DNA from: Methylopila turkensis
GTDB lineage: Bacteria; Pseudomonadota; Alphaproteobacteria; Rhizobiales; Methylopilaceae
Direction of reading: 5' to 3'
DNA length: 64,000 nt
Assembly (NCBI RefSeq): GCF_027922325.1
Contig: NZ_BSFL01000003.1
Coordinates: 1-64,000 of the forward strand
Below are positions 1 to 9,740 of this stretch, piece by piece; within the stretch, counting starts at the first letter, position 1; each line of letters opens with the position of its first letter. Under the pieces are notes generated by a model. It searched no databases. It was given only the letters and a program-made list of their open reading frames with translations, and was not told the origin of the DNA. The position numbers and the translations under genes were made by a program.

Positions 1-59
1 CCATCCGCGAAGGCGGCCGCACCGTCGGCGCAGGCGTCGTCGCATCCATCATCGAGTGA
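1..59 (+). CDS. tuf: Elongation factor Tu, C-terminal end only (5' truncated by window edge)
   Basis: The first 59 bases encode the last 18 residues of EF-Tu (IREGGRTVGAGVVASIIE), followed by TGA. This ending is highly conserved at the EF-Tu C-terminus. EF-Tu delivers aminoacyl-tRNA to the ribosome. Its position directly ahead of rpsJ matches the str-S10 junction of alphaproteobacteria. The rest of the gene lies outside the window. Confidence 0.93.
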   Translation, partial: IREGGRTVGAGVVASIIE

Positions 60-92
60 TCTCGAACTCTTTTTGAAGCTGCCGGGGCGGGC

Positions 93-115
93 GCGCCCTG
101 AACTCAACAGGGCGC
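93..115 (+). promoter_or_regulatory. Leader stem-loop between tuf and rpsJ
   Basis: A perfect 8-bp inverted repeat (GCGCCCTG at 93..100, CAGGGCGC at 108..115) with a 7-base loop lies in the 84-base tuf-rpsJ gap. No T-run follows, so it is not a standard intrinsic terminator. It could be a processing site or an S10-leader regulatory hairpin. In E. coli L4 represses the S10 operon through its leader, but no homology to that leader can be claimed here. Confidence 0.4.
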
Positions 116-143
116 CGCCCTTCCTCCGTGGAGACCGAGTAAA

Positions 144-452
144 ATGAACGGTCAGAACATCCGGATCCGCCTCAAGGCGTTCGATCACCGCATTCTGGAC
201 ACGTCGACGCGTGAAATCGTGTCGACGGCCAAGCGGACCGGCGCTCAGGTGCGTGGTCCGATCCCCCTGCCGACGCGCATCGAGAAGTTCACCGTGAACC
301 GCTCGCCGCACGTCGACAAGAAGAGCCGCGAGCAGTTCGAGATTCGGACGCACAAGCGCCTTCTCGACATCGTCGACCCGACGCCGCAGACCGTGGACGC
401 GCTGATGAAGCTCGACCTCGCCGCCGGCGTCGACGTCGAGATCAAGCTCTGA
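144..452 (+). CDS. rpsJ: 30S ribosomal protein S10
   Basis: S10 of 102 aa, the normal bacterial length. It is a head protein of the 30S subunit and doubles as the NusE antitermination partner. The N-terminal [16 protein letters not shown] and the central RGPIPLPTR segment are diagnostic. It starts at ATG 144 after a purine-rich GGAGACCGAG stretch. It opens the S10 operon, with rplC 25 bases downstream. Confidence 0.99.
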   Translation: MNGQNIRIRLKAFDHRILDTSTREIVSTAKRTGAQVRGPIPLPTRIEKFTVNRSPHVDKKSREQFEIRTHKRLLDIVDPTPQTVDALMKLDLAAGVDVEIKL

Positions 453-477
453 TCGGCGAAAGGGAAGGACGACGCAG

Positions 478-1209
478 ATGCGGTCCGGAGTAATCGCACA
501 GAAGCTGGGCATGACCCGCATCTTCACGGATGCCGGCGAGCATGTTCCGGTCACCGTTCTCAAGCTCGAGCAGTGCCAGGTCGTCGCGCACCGCACTCTC
601 GAGGGCAACGGCTACGTAGCGCTGCAGCTCGGCGCCGGCGCTCGCAAGGCCAAGAACGCCACCCGCGCCGAGCGCGGCCATTTCGCCAAGGCGGAAGTCG
701 AGCCGAAGCGGAAGGTCGTCGAGTTCCGGGTCTCCCCGGACGCGGTGATCCCGGTGGGCGCCGAAATCACGGCGGATCACTTCGTCGCGGGTCAGCGGGT
801 CGACGTGACCGGCACCTCGACGGGCAAGGGCTTCGCCGGCGCCATGAAGCGCTGGAACTTCGGCGGTCTGCGCGCCACGCACGGCGTGTCGATCTCGCAC
901 CGTTCGCACGGCTCCACCGGCGGTCGCCAGGATCCGGGCAAGGTGTTCAAGAACAAGAAGATGGCCGGTCATCTCGGCGACGAGCGGGTCACGACGCAGA
1001 ACCTCAAGGTGGTCTCCACCGACGTGGAGCGCGGCCTGATCCTGGTCGAGGGTTCGGTTCCGGGCGTCAAGGGCGGCTGGATCCTGGTCCGCGACGCGGT
1101 CAAGACCAAGCTGCCGGACGGCCTGCCGCTGCCGGGCTCGTTCCGCGAACGCGGCGCGGGCGCCGAGGCGCCGGCCGAGACCGCGGCCGTTGAGACGGAG
1201 AACGCGTGA
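478..1209 (+). CDS. rplC: 50S ribosomal protein L3
   Basis: L3 of 243 aa, an early-assembly protein near the peptidyl transferase centre. It begins [16 protein letters not shown] and carries the conserved extension around residues 120-160 ([11 protein letters not shown], then [13 protein letters not shown] and [16 protein letters not shown] text). The Ala/Glu-rich tail of about 30 residues is an extension common in alphaproteobacteria. AAGGGAAGGA precedes ATG 478. Its TGA overlaps the rplD ATG by one base. Confidence 0.99.
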   Translation: MRSGVIAQKLGMTRIFTDAGEHVPVTVLKLEQCQVVAHRTLEGNGYVALQLGAGARKAKNATRAERGHFAKAEVEPKRKVVEFRVSPDAVIPVGAEITADHFVAGQRVDVTGTSTGKGFAGAMKRWNFGGLRATHGVSISHRSHGSTGGRQDPGKVFKNKKMAGHLGDERVTTQNLKVVSTDVERGLILVEGSVPGVKGGWILVRDAVKTKLPDGLPLPGSFRERGAGAEAPAETAAVETENA

Positions 1210-1832
1210 TGGTCGACATCGCAATCACCACCGCCGACGGCCAGGCCGGCGAGAAGATCTCGCTTTCGGACGAGATCTTCGGCCTGGAGCCGCGCGCGGA
1301 CATCCTGCACCGCGTCGTGCGCTGGCAGCTCGCCAAGCGTCAGGCGGGCACGCATCAGACGCTCGGCCGCTCGGACATCGCCCGCACGGGCAAGAAGATG
1401 TACAAGCAGAAGGGGACGGGCCGCGCCCGTCACGCCCAGGCCTCCGCGCCGCAGTTCCGTGGCGGCGGCCGGGCCTTCGGGCCGGTCGTGCGCAGCCACG
1501 AGCATGACCTGACGAAGAAGTTCCGCGCCCTCGGCCTGAAGCACGCGCTTTCGGCCAAGGCCAAGGAGCAGCAGATCGTCGTGGTCGACACGTTCTCGCT
1601 CACCGAGGCGAAAACGAAGGCGCTGAAGGAGCAGATCGAGAAGCTTGGCTTCGCGAACGCCCTGATCGTCGACGGCGCCGAGGTCGAGAACAATGTGAAG
1701 CTCGCGGTCCGCAGCGTGCCTTACGTGGACGTGCTGCCGGTCCAGGGCATCAACGTCTATGACATCCTCCGTCGCGACACGCTTGTGCTGACGAAGGCCG
1801 CCATCGATGCGCTGGAGGCGCGCTTCAAATGA
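1209..1832 (+). CDS. rplD: 50S ribosomal protein L4
   Basis: L4 of 207 aa, part of the peptide exit tunnel wall and, in E. coli, the autoregulator of this operon. Recognisable segments are [18 protein letters not shown] (about residues 58-75) and the C-terminal [19 protein letters not shown] chose ATG 1209, which overlaps the rplC stop, over the GTG three bases earlier. The end overlaps rplW by 4 bases (ATGA), indicating translational coupling. Confidence 0.98.
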   Translation: MVDIAITTADGQAGEKISLSDEIFGLEPRADILHRVVRWQLAKRQAGTHQTLGRSDIARTGKKMYKQKGTGRARHAQASAPQFRGGGRAFGPVVRSHEHDLTKKFRALGLKHALSAKAKEQQIVVVDTFSLTEAKTKALKEQIEKLGFANALIVDGAEVENNVKLAVRSVPYVDVLPVQGINVYDILRRDTLVLTKAAIDALEARFK

Positions 1833-2122
1833 CCGACGTGCGCCATTACGACGTCATCCGTTCGCCGGTGATCACCGAGAAGGCGACGTATGCGTCCGAG
1901 CAGAACAAGGTCGTCTTCCGCGTCGCGGACACGGCGACCAAGCCGCAGATCAAGGCGGCGGTCGAGAAGCTCTTCGACGTCAAGGTCGTGAGCGTCAACA
2001 CGCTTGTCCGCAAGGGCAAGACCAAGCGTTTTCGCGGCCGCCTCGGCCAGCAGAGCGACGTCAAGCGCGCGATCGTGACCCTCGAAGAGGGCCATTCGAT
2101 CGACGTGACGACGGGCCTCTGA
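1829..2122 (+). CDS. rplW: 50S ribosomal protein L23
   Basis: L23 of 97 aa, at the tunnel exit where trigger factor and SRP dock. It shows the family N-terminus with [12 protein letters not shown] (residues 10-21), the central [17 protein letters not shown] and the basic loop [10 protein letters not shown]. It is coupled to rplD by a 4-base overlap, and rplB starts 27 bases downstream. Confidence 0.98.
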   Translation: MTDVRHYDVIRSPVITEKATYASEQNKVVFRVADTATKPQIKAAVEKLFDVKVVSVNTLVRKGKTKRFRGRLGQQSDVKRAIVTLEEGHSIDVTTGL

Positions 2123-2148
2123 GGCGCGCGGGATAGGGAGCCGAACAG

Positions 2149-2985
2149 ATGGCGCTCAAGACATTCAACCCGATCACGCCGAGCCTTCGCCAGCTCGTGA
2201 TCGTCGACCGCTCGGCCCTCTACAAGGGCAAGCCGGTGAAGCAGCTGACCGAGGGACTGACGTCCGCCGGCGGCCGCAACAACACGGGCCGGATCACCGT
2301 TCGCTTCCGCGGCGGCGGTCACAAGCGGACGTACCGCCTGATCGACTTCAAGCGCCGCAAGCTTGACGTGCCGGCCAAGGTGGAGCGGATCGAGTACGAT
2401 CCGAACCGTTCGGCCTTCATCGCGCTGATCCGCTATGAGGACGGCGAGGTGAGCTACATCCTGGCGCCGCAGCGCCTGGGCGTGGGCGACACGGTCGTCG
2501 CCGGAGCGCAGGTCGACGTGAAGCCGGGCAACGCGATGCCGCTCGGCGCCGCGCCGGTCGGCACGATCGTCCACAATGTGGAGCTCAAGATCGGCCGCGG
2601 CGGCCAGATCGCGCGCTCGGCGGGCGCCTACGCGCAGATCGTCGGCCGCGACCAGGGTTACGTCACCCTGCGTCTGAATTCGGGCGAGCAGCGGCTCGTG
2701 CACGGCCAGTGCTTCGGCACCGTCGGCGCGGTGTCGAACCCGGACCACGCGAACATCAGCCTCGGCAAGGCCGGGCGTTCGCGCTGGCTGGGCCGCAAGC
2801 CCCACAATCGCGGCGTGACCATGAACCCGGTCGACCATCCGCACGGCGGCGGCGAAGGCCGCACCTCGGGCGGCCGTCATCCGGTGACCCCGTGGGGCAA
2901 GCCGACCAAGGGCAAGCGGACCCGTTCCAACAAGGCGACCGACAAGTTCATCCTGTCGAGCCGCCACGCCCGTAAGAAGAAGTAA
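2149..2985 (+). CDS. rplB: 50S ribosomal protein L2
   Basis: L2 of 278 aa, the usual length. It is required for subunit association and peptidyl transferase activity. The diagnostic segment [14 protein letters not shown] lies near residues 225-238, including the conserved histidine close to the active site, and the N-terminus has the family pattern (KPVKQLTEG). It is followed 14 bases later by rpsS. Confidence 0.99.
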   Translation: MALKTFNPITPSLRQLVIVDRSALYKGKPVKQLTEGLTSAGGRNNTGRITVRFRGGGHKRTYRLIDFKRRKLDVPAKVERIEYDPNRSAFIALIRYEDGEVSYILAPQRLGVGDTVVAGAQVDVKPGNAMPLGAAPVGTIVHNVELKIGRGGQIARSAGAYAQIVGRDQGYVTLRLNSGEQRLVHGQCFGTVGAVSNPDHANISLGKAGRSRWLGRKPHNRGVTMNPVDHPHGGGEGRTSGGRHPVTPWGKPTKGKRTRSNKATDKFILSSRHARKKK

Positions 2986-2999
2986 GCGGAGAGCCGACA

Positions 3000-3278
3000 A
3001 TGGCGCGTTCAGTTTGGAAGGGCCCGTTCGTCGACGGCTATCTGCTCAAGAAGGCGGACGCTGCTCGGTCGTCGACCCGGAATGAAATCATCAAGATCTG
3101 GAGCCGTCGCTCCACGATCCTGCCTCAGTTCGTGGGCCTCACCTTCGGGGTCTATAACGGGCAGAAGCATATCCCGGTCGCGGTCTCGGAAGAGATGATC
3201 GGCCACAAGTTCGGCGAGTTCGCCCCGACCCGCACCTTCTACGGGCACGCGGCGGACAAGAAGTCGAAGAGGAAGTAA
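3000..3278 (+). CDS. rpsS: 30S ribosomal protein S19
   Basis: S19 of 92 aa, which sits in the 30S head near the A-site tRNA and S13. Family segments visible are [13 protein letters not shown] (4-16), [13 protein letters not shown] (34-46) and [13 protein letters not shown] (68-80). AGCGGAGAGCC precedes the ATG. The stop is 2 bases before rplV. Confidence 0.99.
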   Translation: MARSVWKGPFVDGYLLKKADAARSSTRNEIIKIWSRRSTILPQFVGLTFGVYNGQKHIPVAVSEEMIGHKFGEFAPTRTFYGHAADKKSKRK

Positions 3279-3280
3279 TC

Positions 3281-3670
3281 ATGGGCAAGCAGGCAGCTCC
3301 CCGCGCGCTTCCCGAGAACGAGGCCAAGGCCGTGCTCCGCATGGTCCGGATCTCGCCGCAGAAGCTAAACCTCGTCGCGCAGATGATCCGCGGCAAGAAG
3401 GTCGAGACGGCGCTCGCCGACCTGACCTTCTCGCGCAAGCGCATCGCCGGCCAGGTGAAGAAGACGCTCGAGAGCGCGATCGCCAACGCCGAGAACAACC
3501 ACGATCTCGACGTGGACGATCTCGTCGTGAGCCAGGCGTTCGTCGGCAAGTCGATCGTGATGAAGCGGTTTTCGCCCCGTGCTCGCGGTCGCGTCGGCCA
3601 GATCCAGAAGCCGTTCTCGCACCTGACGATCGTGGTTCGTCAGGTCGAGCGCGACGCGGCGAAGGCCTGA
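3281..3670 (+). CDS. rplV: 50S ribosomal protein L22
   Basis: L22 of 129 aa. Its long beta-hairpin lines the exit tunnel at the constriction with L4. The [20 protein letters not shown] region (about 18-37) and the hairpin [17 protein letters not shown] (about 92-108) are diagnostic. Start at ATG 3281, 2 bases after rpsS; rpsC follows after 10 bases with a GAGGAGAAG ribosome-binding site. Confidence 0.99.
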   Translation: MGKQAAPRALPENEAKAVLRMVRISPQKLNLVAQMIRGKKVETALADLTFSRKRIAGQVKKTLESAIANAENNHDLDVDDLVVSQAFVGKSIVMKRFSPRARGRVGQIQKPFSHLTIVVRQVERDAAKA

Positions 3671-3680
3671 GGAGAAGACG

Positions 3681-4388
3681 ATGGGTCACAAGGTCAACCC
3701 GATCGGGCTTCGGCTCGGCATCAACCGCACGTGGGACTCGCGCTGGTTCGCCGGCAAGGGCGAGTACGGCAAGCTGCTGCACGAGGACATCAAGATCCGC
3801 GACGCCCTGCTGAAGGATCTGAAGCAGGCCGCGGTGTCGAAGATCGTCATCGAGCGCCCGCACAAGAAGTGCCGCGTGTCGATCTACTCCGCCCGCCCGG
3901 GCATCGTGATCGGCAAGAAGGGCGCGGACATCGACAAGCTGCGCAAGAAGGTCAGCTCGATGACGGCCTCGGAAGTGCACATCAACATCGTTGAGGTGCG
4001 CAAGCCCGAGATCGACTCGACGCTGGTCGCGGAGTCGATCGCCCAGCAGCTCGAGCGCCGCGTCGCGTTCCGTCGCGCGATGAAGCGCGCGGTCCAGTCG
4101 GCGATGCGCCTCGGCGCTGAGGGCATCCGCATCAACTGCGCCGGCCGTCTTGGCGGCGCCGAAATCGCCCGCACCGAATGGTACCGCGAGGGCCGCGTTC
4201 CGCTGCACACGCTGCGCGCCGACGTCGACTACGGCGTCGCCACGGCGAAGACCGCGATGGGCACCTGCGGCGTCAAGGTGTGGATTTTCAAGGGCGAGGT
4301 CATGGAGCACGACCCCATGGCCCAGGATCGTCGCCTCACCGAAGATTCGAGCGGCGGCGGCCGTCCGAACCGTCGCGACGCGGCGTGA
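3681..4388 (+). CDS. rpsC: 30S ribosomal protein S3
   Basis: S3 of 235 aa, at the mRNA entry channel. It contains the KH-type RNA-binding loop [15 protein letters not shown] at about residues 74-88 and the C-terminal [23 protein letters not shown]. It begins [14 protein letters not shown], which is near-invariant. The hydrophilic 30-residue tail after the conserved core is typical of the group. Confidence 0.99.
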   Translation: MGHKVNPIGLRLGINRTWDSRWFAGKGEYGKLLHEDIKIRDALLKDLKQAAVSKIVIERPHKKCRVSIYSARPGIVIGKKGADIDKLRKKVSSMTASEVHINIVEVRKPEIDSTLVAESIAQQLERRVAFRRAMKRAVQSAMRLGAEGIRINCAGRLGGAEIARTEWYREGRVPLHTLRADVDYGVATAKTAMGTCGVKVWIFKGEVMEHDPMAQDRRLTEDSSGGGRPNRRDAA

Positions 4389-4411
4389 TCGGGAGCCTCG
4401 GAGTCTAAGTC

Positions 4412-4825
4412 ATGCTGCAACCGAAGCGCACTAAGTTCCGCAAGCAGTTCAAGGGTCGCATCAGCGGCGCCGCGAAGGGCGGATTCGACCTGAACTTCGG
4501 CGCCTACGGCCTCAAGGCCTTGGAGCCGGAGCGTGTCACGGCCCGCCAGATCGAGGCGGCCCGTCGCGCGATGACGCGCCACATGAAGCGCGCCGGCCGC
4601 GTCTGGATCCGCGTGTTCCCGGACGTCCCCGTCTCGAAGAAGCCGACCGAAGTCCGCATGGGCAAGGGCAAGGGCGCGAACGAGTTCTGGGCCGCCAAGG
4701 TGAAGCCGGGCCGCATCATGTTCGAGCTCGACGGCGTGCCCGTCGAGCTCGCCAAGGAAGCGCTTGCGCTCGCGGCCGCCAAGCTGCCGATCCGCACGCG
4801 CTTCGTCCAGCGCATCGCCGAGTGA
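4412..4825 (+). CDS. rplP: 50S ribosomal protein L16
   Basis: L16 of 137 aa, a late-assembling protein contacting A-site tRNA. It has the invariant [16 protein letters not shown] start and [16 protein letters not shown] at about residues 81-96. Located 23 bases after rpsC and 11 bases before the chosen rpmC start. Confidence 0.99.
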   Translation: MLQPKRTKFRKQFKGRISGAAKGGFDLNFGAYGLKALEPERVTARQIEAARRAMTRHMKRAGRVWIRVFPDVPVSKKPTEVRMGKGKGANEFWAAKVKPGRIMFELDGVPVELAKEALALAAAKLPIRTRFVQRIAE

Positions 4826-4836
4826 GGGAGGACGTC

Positions 4837-5046
4837 ATGGCGAAGGCTCAAGACCTGCGGACGATGTCCGTGGACCAGCTCGACGAAGAGCTCGTGAAGC
4901 TGAAGAAGCAGCAGTTCAACATGCGCTTCCAGAAGGCCACGGGCCAGCTCGACAACACCGCGCAGGTGCGGCAGGTGCGTCGCGACATCGCGCGCATCCG
5001 CACCGTCGCGACCGCCAAGCGCGCGGAAGCGCCGACGAAGGCCTGA
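4837..5046 (+). CDS. rpmC: 50S ribosomal protein L29
   Basis: L29 of 69 aa, a two-helix protein at the tunnel exit beside L23. Family text: [22 protein letters not shown] near the N-terminus and [16 protein letters not shown] at 4822 could open the frame five codons earlier, but ATG 4837 has GAGGGAGG five to six bases upstream and gives the normal length. That GTG also overlaps the rplP stop, so it is not chosen. Confidence 0.97.
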   Translation: MAKAQDLRTMSVDQLDEELVKLKKQQFNMRFQKATGQLDNTAQVRQVRRDIARIRTVATAKRAEAPTKA

Positions 5047-5056
5047 GGAGGACACC

Positions 5057-5329
5057 ATGCCGAAACGCGTCCTTCTGGGGACTGTCATTTCCGACAAGAA
5101 CGCCAAGACCGTCGTGGTCAAGGTCGAGCGTCGCTTCACGCACCCGCTGCTGAAGAAGACCGTGCGTCGGACCAAGCACTACCACGCCCATGACGAGCAG
5201 GGCGTGTTCAAGGTCGGCGACCTCGTGTGGATCGAGGAGAGCCGCCCGATCTCGAAGCTGAAGCGTTGGGTCGTTCGTCCCGACGCGTCGGTCGATCCGG
5301 ACGCCTCGGCGCCCGCTCCGACCGAGTGA
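5057..5329 (+). CDS. rpsQ: 30S ribosomal protein S17
   Basis: S17 of 90 aa, an OB-fold primary binder of 16S rRNA. It begins [21 protein letters not shown] and contains [12 protein letters not shown] and [26 protein letters not shown] provides the ribosome-binding site. The last 13 residues are an acidic/Ala-Pro tail. It is followed by the longest internal gap of the block (87 bases) before rplN. Confidence 0.98.
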   Translation: MPKRVLLGTVISDKNAKTVVVKVERRFTHPLLKKTVRRTKHYHAHDEQGVFKVGDLVWIEESRPISKLKRWVVRPDASVDPDASAPAPTE

Positions 5330-5416
5330 CGATCATCTGAAATCCAAGGCCCGCCGGGCGAGGTCCGCTCCTGCTAGCGGATACCGGTCCGGGCGAACGA
5401 GAAAGGCTTCAAGGCC

Positions 5417-5785
5417 ATGATTCAGATGCAGAGCAACCTCGATGTCGCCGACAATTCCGGCGCCAAGCGAGTGATGTGCATCAAGGTTCTCGGCGGCGCC
5501 GGCCGTCGTTACGCCGGCGTGGGCGACATCATCGTGGTGTCGGTCAAGGAAGCGATTCCGCGCGGCCGGGTGAAGAAGGGCGACGTCATGAAGGCGGTCG
5601 TCGTTCGCACGGCGAAAGACATCCGTCGTCTGGACGGCTCGGTGATCCGTTTCGACCGCAACGCGGCCGTGCTGATCAACAATCAGAAAGAGCCGGTCGG
5701 GACCCGCATCTTCGGTCCGGTTCCGCGCGAGCTGCGCGCCAAGAACCACATGAAGATCATCTCGCTCGCGCCGGAGGTGCTGTGA
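5417..5785 (+). CDS. rplN: 50S ribosomal protein L14
   Basis: L14 of 122 aa, an interface protein forming bridges with 16S rRNA. It begins [19 protein letters not shown], the family signature, and ends [19 protein letters not shown]. The 87-base gap ahead of it contains a small stem (TCCGCT/AGCGGA) but no convincing promoter. The stop overlaps the rplX ATG by one base. Confidence 0.99.
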   Translation: MIQMQSNLDVADNSGAKRVMCIKVLGGAGRRYAGVGDIIVVSVKEAIPRGRVKKGDVMKAVVVRTAKDIRRLDGSVIRFDRNAAVLINNQKEPVGTRIFGPVPRELRAKNHMKIISLAPEVL

Positions 5786-6102
5786 TGGCCGCGAAGATCA
5801 AGAAGGGCGACAAGGTCGTCGTTCTCGCCGGCCGCGACAAGGGCAAGACCGGCGAAGTGCTGCAGGTGCTCCCCAAGGACGAGCGCGCCCTGGTGCGCGG
5901 CGTCAACGTGGTGAAGCGCCATACGCGCCAGACCCAGACGACGGAAGGCGGCATCATCTCCAAGGAGGCCGCCATCCACCTGTCCAACATCGCGCTCGCC
6001 GACCCGAAGGACGGCAAGGCGACGCGCGTCAGCTTCAAGGTCCTGGACGACGGCCGCAAGGTTCGCGTCGCGGCGCGTTCGGGAGAGCAGATCGATGGCT
6101 GA
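5785..6102 (+). CDS. rplX: 50S ribosomal protein L24
   Basis: L24 of 105 aa, an assembly initiator. It has a KOW motif at the N-terminus ([20 protein letters not shown], residues 5-24) and the family segment [13 protein letters not shown] 5785 overlaps the rplN TGA; GGAGGTGCT lies just upstream inside rplN. The 3' end overlaps rplE by 8 bases, so three genes in a row are translationally coupled. Confidence 0.98.
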   Translation: MAAKIKKGDKVVVLAGRDKGKTGEVLQVLPKDERALVRGVNVVKRHTRQTQTTEGGIISKEAAIHLSNIALADPKDGKATRVSFKVLDDGRKVRVAARSGEQIDG

Positions 6103-6652
6103 GACCGCTTACGAACCGCGCCTCAAGAAGCACTACGCCGACGTCGTTCGGCCGAAGCTGATCGAGGAGTTCGGGTACAAGAACCCGTTCGAGGTTCCGA
6201 CGATCGAGAAGATCGTCATCAACATGGGCGTCGGCGAAGGCGTCGCGGACTCCAAGAAGGTGACGAACGCGGTCGGCGAACTGACCAAGATCGCCGGCCA
6301 GAGGCCGGTCATCACCAAGGCCCGCACCTCGATCGCGACCTTCAAGCTGCGCGAAGGCCAGTCGGTCGGCGCCAAGGTCACGCTACGGCGCGCCCGCATG
6401 TACGAGTTCATCGACCGTCTGGTCACGATCGCGCTTCCGCGCGTCCGCGACTTCCGCGGCCTGAACCCGAAGAGCTTCGACGGCCGTGGCAACTTCGCCA
6501 TGGGCATCAAGGAGCACATCGTGTTCCCCGAGATCGAGTACGACAAGATCGATCAGGTGTGGGGCATGGACGTCATCGTCTGCACGACGGCGAAGTCTGA
6601 CGACGAGGCGCGCGCCCTGCTGCGCGCCTTCAACTTCCCCTTCAGGCAGTGA
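6095..6652 (+). CDS. rplE: 50S ribosomal protein L5
   Basis: L5 of 185 aa, binding 5S rRNA in the central protuberance. Family segments: [13 protein letters not shown] (about 39-51), [19 protein letters not shown] (about 69-87) and [19 protein letters not shown] (about 131-149). A GGAGAG site inside rplX precedes ATG 6095. Confidence 0.99.
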   Translation: MAETAYEPRLKKHYADVVRPKLIEEFGYKNPFEVPTIEKIVINMGVGEGVADSKKVTNAVGELTKIAGQRPVITKARTSIATFKLREGQSVGAKVTLRRARMYEFIDRLVTIALPRVRDFRGLNPKSFDGRGNFAMGIKEHIVFPEIEYDKIDQVWGMDVIVCTTAKSDDEARALLRAFNFPFRQ

Positions 6653-6664
6653 CGGGAGGATCGC

Positions 6665-6970
6665 ATGGCTAAGAAGAGCGCGATCGAGAAGAACAACCGC
6701 CGCCGGCAGCTCGTCGACCGCTTCGCTGCGAAGCGCGCCGAACTCAAGGCGATCGCCAACAACGAGAGCCTCGACCTCGAGGAGCGCTTCGCGGCGCGCC
6801 TCAAGCTCGCCCAGCTCCCGCGCAACGGCTCGAAGACCCGCATCCGCAACCGCTGCGAAGTCACGGGCCGCCCGCGTGCGTATTATCGCAAGCTTGGGAT
6901 CTCCCGCATCGCGATCCGGGATCTGGGCTCGAAGGGCCTGGTTCCGGGTCTCCTGAAGTCGAGCTGGTGA
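6665..6970 (+). CDS. rpsN: 30S ribosomal protein S14 (long, zinc-free type)
   Basis: S14 of 101 aa, the long form that lacks the two CxxC zinc pairs of the short type. Only one cysteine remains in the C-terminal region ([16 protein letters not shown], about 72-87). It ends in the conserved [19 protein letters not shown] precedes the ATG. Confidence 0.99.
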   Translation: MAKKSAIEKNNRRRQLVDRFAAKRAELKAIANNESLDLEERFAARLKLAQLPRNGSKTRIRNRCEVTGRPRAYYRKLGISRIAIRDLGSKGLVPGLLKSSW

Positions 6971-6983
6971 GGAGGAGGGGTCC

Positions 6984-7382
6984 ATGTCACTGATCGATCC
7001 CCTCGGCGATATGCTGACGCGCATCCGCAACGCGCATATGCGGAACAAGACCTCGTGCTCGACGCCGGGCTCGCGCCTGCGCCAGCACGTGCTGGACGTG
7101 CTGCAGGCGGAAGGCTACATCCGCGGCTACACGCAGACGGAGCTCGCCAACGGCCGCACCGAGTTCGAGATCGAGCTCAAGTACTACGACGGCGCGCCCG
7201 TCATCCGCGAGATTCAGCGGGTGTCGAAGCCGGGCCGGCGCGTGTACGCCTCGGTCAAGAACCTGCCGCGTGTGGCCAACGGCCTCGGCATCTCGATCCT
7301 CTCCACGCCCAAGGGCGTGATGGCGGATCACGACGCCCGCGACAACAATGTGGGCGGGGAGATCCTCTGCCGCGTCTTCTGA
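6984..7382 (+). CDS. rpsH: 30S ribosomal protein S8
   Basis: S8 of 132 aa, a central-domain 16S rRNA binder that in E. coli represses the spc operon. Begins [17 protein letters not shown]; the C-terminus carries [17 protein letters not shown] and ends GEILCRVF, as expected. GAGGAGGGGTCC precedes the ATG. Confidence 0.99.
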   Translation: MSLIDPLGDMLTRIRNAHMRNKTSCSTPGSRLRQHVLDVLQAEGYIRGYTQTELANGRTEFEIELKYYDGAPVIREIQRVSKPGRRVYASVKNLPRVANGLGISILSTPKGVMADHDARDNNVGGEILCRVF

Positions 7383-7424
7383 CGCTGGGCAGGGGATTTC
7401 TCGGACGGATTTAGGAGAGCGATC

Positions 7425-7958
7425 ATGTCGCGCATCGGCAAGAAGCCGGTCGACGTGCCGTCGGGCGTGACCGCGGCCGTCGACGGCCAGGACGTCAAGA
7501 TGAAGGGACCGAAGGGCGAGCTCGCCTTTCGCGTCCACGACGATGTCGTCGTCGAGTTCAAGGACGGGAAGGTTTCCGTCCAGCCGCGGAACGAGACCAA
7601 GGGCGCGCGGGCCAAGTGGGGCATGTCGCGCACCATGGTGTCGAACCTCGTCGAGGGCGTCACCAAGGGCTTCGAGAAGAAGCTCGAGATCAGCGGCGTC
7701 GGCTACCGCGCTGCGGTGCAAGGCAAGGATCTGGTGCTCGCGCTTGGCTACAGCCACGACGTGAAGTACCCGATCCCGGACGGTATCGAGATCAAGTGCG
7801 CCAAGCCGACGGAGATCTCGGTCTCCGGCATCGACAAGCAGCGTGTCGGCCAGGTCGCGGCGGAGATTCGCGAGTTCCGCGGCCCCGAGCCTTACAAGGG
7901 CAAGGGCGTCAAGTACGCGGGCGAGTTCATCTTCCGCAAGGAAGGCAAGAAGAAGTAA
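7425..7958 (+). CDS. rplF: 50S ribosomal protein L6
   Basis: L6 of 177 aa, a duplicated-domain protein near the factor-binding site. N-terminal [15 protein letters not shown] and the C-terminal [16 protein letters not shown] (about 151-166) are diagnostic. TTAGGAGAGCGATC precedes the ATG. Confidence 0.99.
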   Translation: MSRIGKKPVDVPSGVTAAVDGQDVKMKGPKGELAFRVHDDVVVEFKDGKVSVQPRNETKGARAKWGMSRTMVSNLVEGVTKGFEKKLEISGVGYRAAVQGKDLVLALGYSHDVKYPIPDGIEIKCAKPTEISVSGIDKQRVGQVAAEIREFRGPEPYKGKGVKYAGEFIFRKEGKKK

Positions 7959-7970
7959 GGGCCCGGAACC

Positions 7971-8333
7971 ATGGCGAAGAATCTCGTTACCGAGGCGCGC
8001 CGCAAGGCGCGCGTCCGCCGGGCGCTCCGTTCGACCGCGAACGGCCGTCCGCGCTTGTCCGTCTTTCGCTCGTCGAAGCAGATCTACGCTCAGATCATCG
8101 ACGACGCGAAGGGCGTGACGCTCGCGTCGGCCTCGACGCTCGACAAGGATTTCCGCGCGGAGAAGAAGACCGGCGCGGACATCGCGGCCGCTCAGGCGGT
8201 CGGCAAGCTGGTGGCGGAGCGCGCCGCCGCGGCCGGCGTCAAGGACGTGGTCTTCGACCGCGGCTCTTACATCTATCACGGCCGGGTCAAGGCCCTGGCC
8301 GAGGCCGCCCGCGAGGGCGGGCTCAATTTCTGA
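7971..8333 (+). CDS. rplR: 50S ribosomal protein L18
   Basis: L18 of 120 aa, a 5S rRNA binder. Family text: [30 protein letters not shown] and the C-terminal [26 protein letters not shown] split over the last 27 residues. ATG 7971 follows rplF after 12 bases. Confidence 0.98.
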   Translation: MAKNLVTEARRKARVRRALRSTANGRPRLSVFRSSKQIYAQIIDDAKGVTLASASTLDKDFRAEKKTGADIAAAQAVGKLVAERAAAAGVKDVVFDRGSYIYHGRVKALAEAAREGGLNF

Positions 8334-8360
8334 CGCCCGCTCGGCTGGAGGATTTACATT

Positions 8361-8930
8361 ATGGCTCGTGAGCCCAGAGAGAACCGCCGGAACGATCGCG
8401 AAGAGCGCGACAGCGAGTTCGTCGACAAGCTCGTGCACATCAATCGAGTCGCCAAGGTGGTGAAGGGCGGCCGTCGCTTCGGCTTCGCCGCTCTCGTCGT
8501 CGTCGGCGACCAGAAGGGCCGCGTCGGCTATGGCCACGGCAAGGCCCGCGAGGTGCCGGAGGCGATCCGCAAGGCGACCGAGGCCGCCAAGCGCGGTCTG
8601 ATCCGGGTGCCGCTGCGCGAAGGCCGCACGCTGCATCACGACGTCGATGGCCGCCACGGCGCCGGCAAGGTCGTGCTGCGCGCGGCTCCGGCCGGCACCG
8701 GCATCATCGCCGGCGGCCCGATGCGCGCCGTGTTCGAGACGCTCGGCGTCCACGACGTCGTCGCGAAGTCGCTCGGCTCGTCCAACCCGTACAACATGGT
8801 GCGGGCGACGTTCGACGCCCTGAAGCACGAGGACAGCCCGCGCTCCGTCGCGGCCCGTCGCGGCCTCAAGGTTTCGACCCTGCAGTCCCGCCGCCGCGAC
8901 GTCGACGCCGACGCCGTGGCCGAAGGCTGA
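8361..8930 (+). CDS. rpsE: 30S ribosomal protein S5
   Basis: S5 of 189 aa, important for decoding fidelity and the mRNA entry helicase activity. It has [20 protein letters not shown] (about 21-40), [20 protein letters not shown] (about 53-72) and [15 protein letters not shown] (about 112-126). GCTGGAGGATTTACATT precedes ATG 8361. The C-terminal tail is Arg/Asp-rich. Confidence 0.99.
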   Translation: MAREPRENRRNDREERDSEFVDKLVHINRVAKVVKGGRRFGFAALVVVGDQKGRVGYGHGKAREVPEAIRKATEAAKRGLIRVPLREGRTLHHDVDGRHGAGKVVLRAAPAGTGIIAGGPMRAVFETLGVHDVVAKSLGSSNPYNMVRATFDALKHEDSPRSVAARRGLKVSTLQSRRRDVDADAVAEG

Positions 8931-8955
8931 CGCCCGTTTCTGAAGGAGGCTGACC

Positions 8956-9189
8956 ATGGCCGACGTTGAGAACAAGAAGGGCAAGGCCGCCCGCGCCGTG
9001 AAGGGCGAGAAGGTCACGGTCGTGCAGATCGGCTCTTCGACCCGCCGCCCGGCGGACCAGCATGCGACCCTCGTCGGCCTCGGCCTGGGCCGCATCGGCA
9101 AGCGCCGCGAACTCGCCGACACCCCGGCGGTGCGCGGCATGATCGACAAGGTGGCCCACCTTGTGCGCGTCGAAGACGACGCCCGCTGA
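8956..9189 (+). CDS. rpmD: 50S ribosomal protein L30
   Basis: L30 of 77 aa, slightly longer than the usual 58-62 because of a lysine-rich N-terminal extension of about 15 residues. Core text: [20 protein letters not shown] and [35 protein letters not shown] precedes ATG 8956, supporting the long start. Confidence 0.96.
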   Translation: MADVENKKGKAARAVKGEKVTVVQIGSSTRRPADQHATLVGLGLGRIGKRRELADTPAVRGMIDKVAHLVRVEDDAR

Positions 9190-9205
9190 GCGCTGGAGAG
9201 ACGTG

Positions 9206-9688
9206 ATGAAACTGACTGATCTCCGGGACAACCCCGGCGCCACCAAGGACCGGATCCGCGTCGGACGCGGCATCGGCTCCGGCAAGGGCAAGACCGGCGG
9301 CCGCGGCGTCAAGGGTCAGAAGTCCCGCACGGGCGTCCGCATCAAGGCGTTCGAGGGCGGCCAGATGCCGCTCTACCGGCGTCTGCCGAAGCGCGGCTTC
9401 AACAACCTGTTTGCGACCGACCTCAACGAGGTCAACCTCGCCCGTCTCCAGCAGGCGATCGACGCGGGCAAGCTCGACGCCGGCAAGCCGGTGACCGAGG
9501 CCGCCCTGATCGAGGCCGGCGTGCTGTCCAAGAAGAAGGACGGCGTGAAGGTGCTGGGCCGCGGCGAACTCAAGACCAAGCTCGACCTCGAGGTCTACGC
9601 CGTCTCGAAGGCTGTCGCGGACGTGATCGAGAAGCTCGGCGGCAAGGTGACGCTGCTCGCCCCGAAGAAGGATGCGGACGCCGCCTGA
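9206..9688 (+). CDS. rplO: 50S ribosomal protein L15
   Basis: L15 of 160 aa. The glycine/arginine-rich N-terminus ([20 protein letters not shown], about 22-41) and [17 protein letters not shown] (about 52-68) are diagnostic. The frame stays open upstream, but [12 protein letters not shown] at ATG 9206, with TGGAGAGACGTG before it, is the family start. Located 52 bases before secY. Confidence 0.98.
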   Translation: MKLTDLRDNPGATKDRIRVGRGIGSGKGKTGGRGVKGQKSRTGVRIKAFEGGQMPLYRRLPKRGFNNLFATDLNEVNLARLQQAIDAGKLDAGKPVTEAALIEAGVLSKKKDGVKVLGRGELKTKLDLEVYAVSKAVADVIEKLGGKVTLLAPKKDADAA

Positions 9689-9740
9689 ACCCCTTATTTA
9701 GGGGCGCGGATTCCGAACTTCCTGAATTACGAGGCGATCG

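Noticed and set aside
60..143. Intrinsic terminator after tuf
   Set aside because: The hairpin is real but no T-run follows, and the genes downstream are expected to be co-transcribed.
6987..9149. A 720-codon open frame on - across rpsH to rpmD
   Set aside because: It is the antisense of conserved ribosomal genes in a GC-rich genome, where such frames stay open through codon bias. Its translation is low-complexity Arg/Ala/Asp with no recognisable domain.
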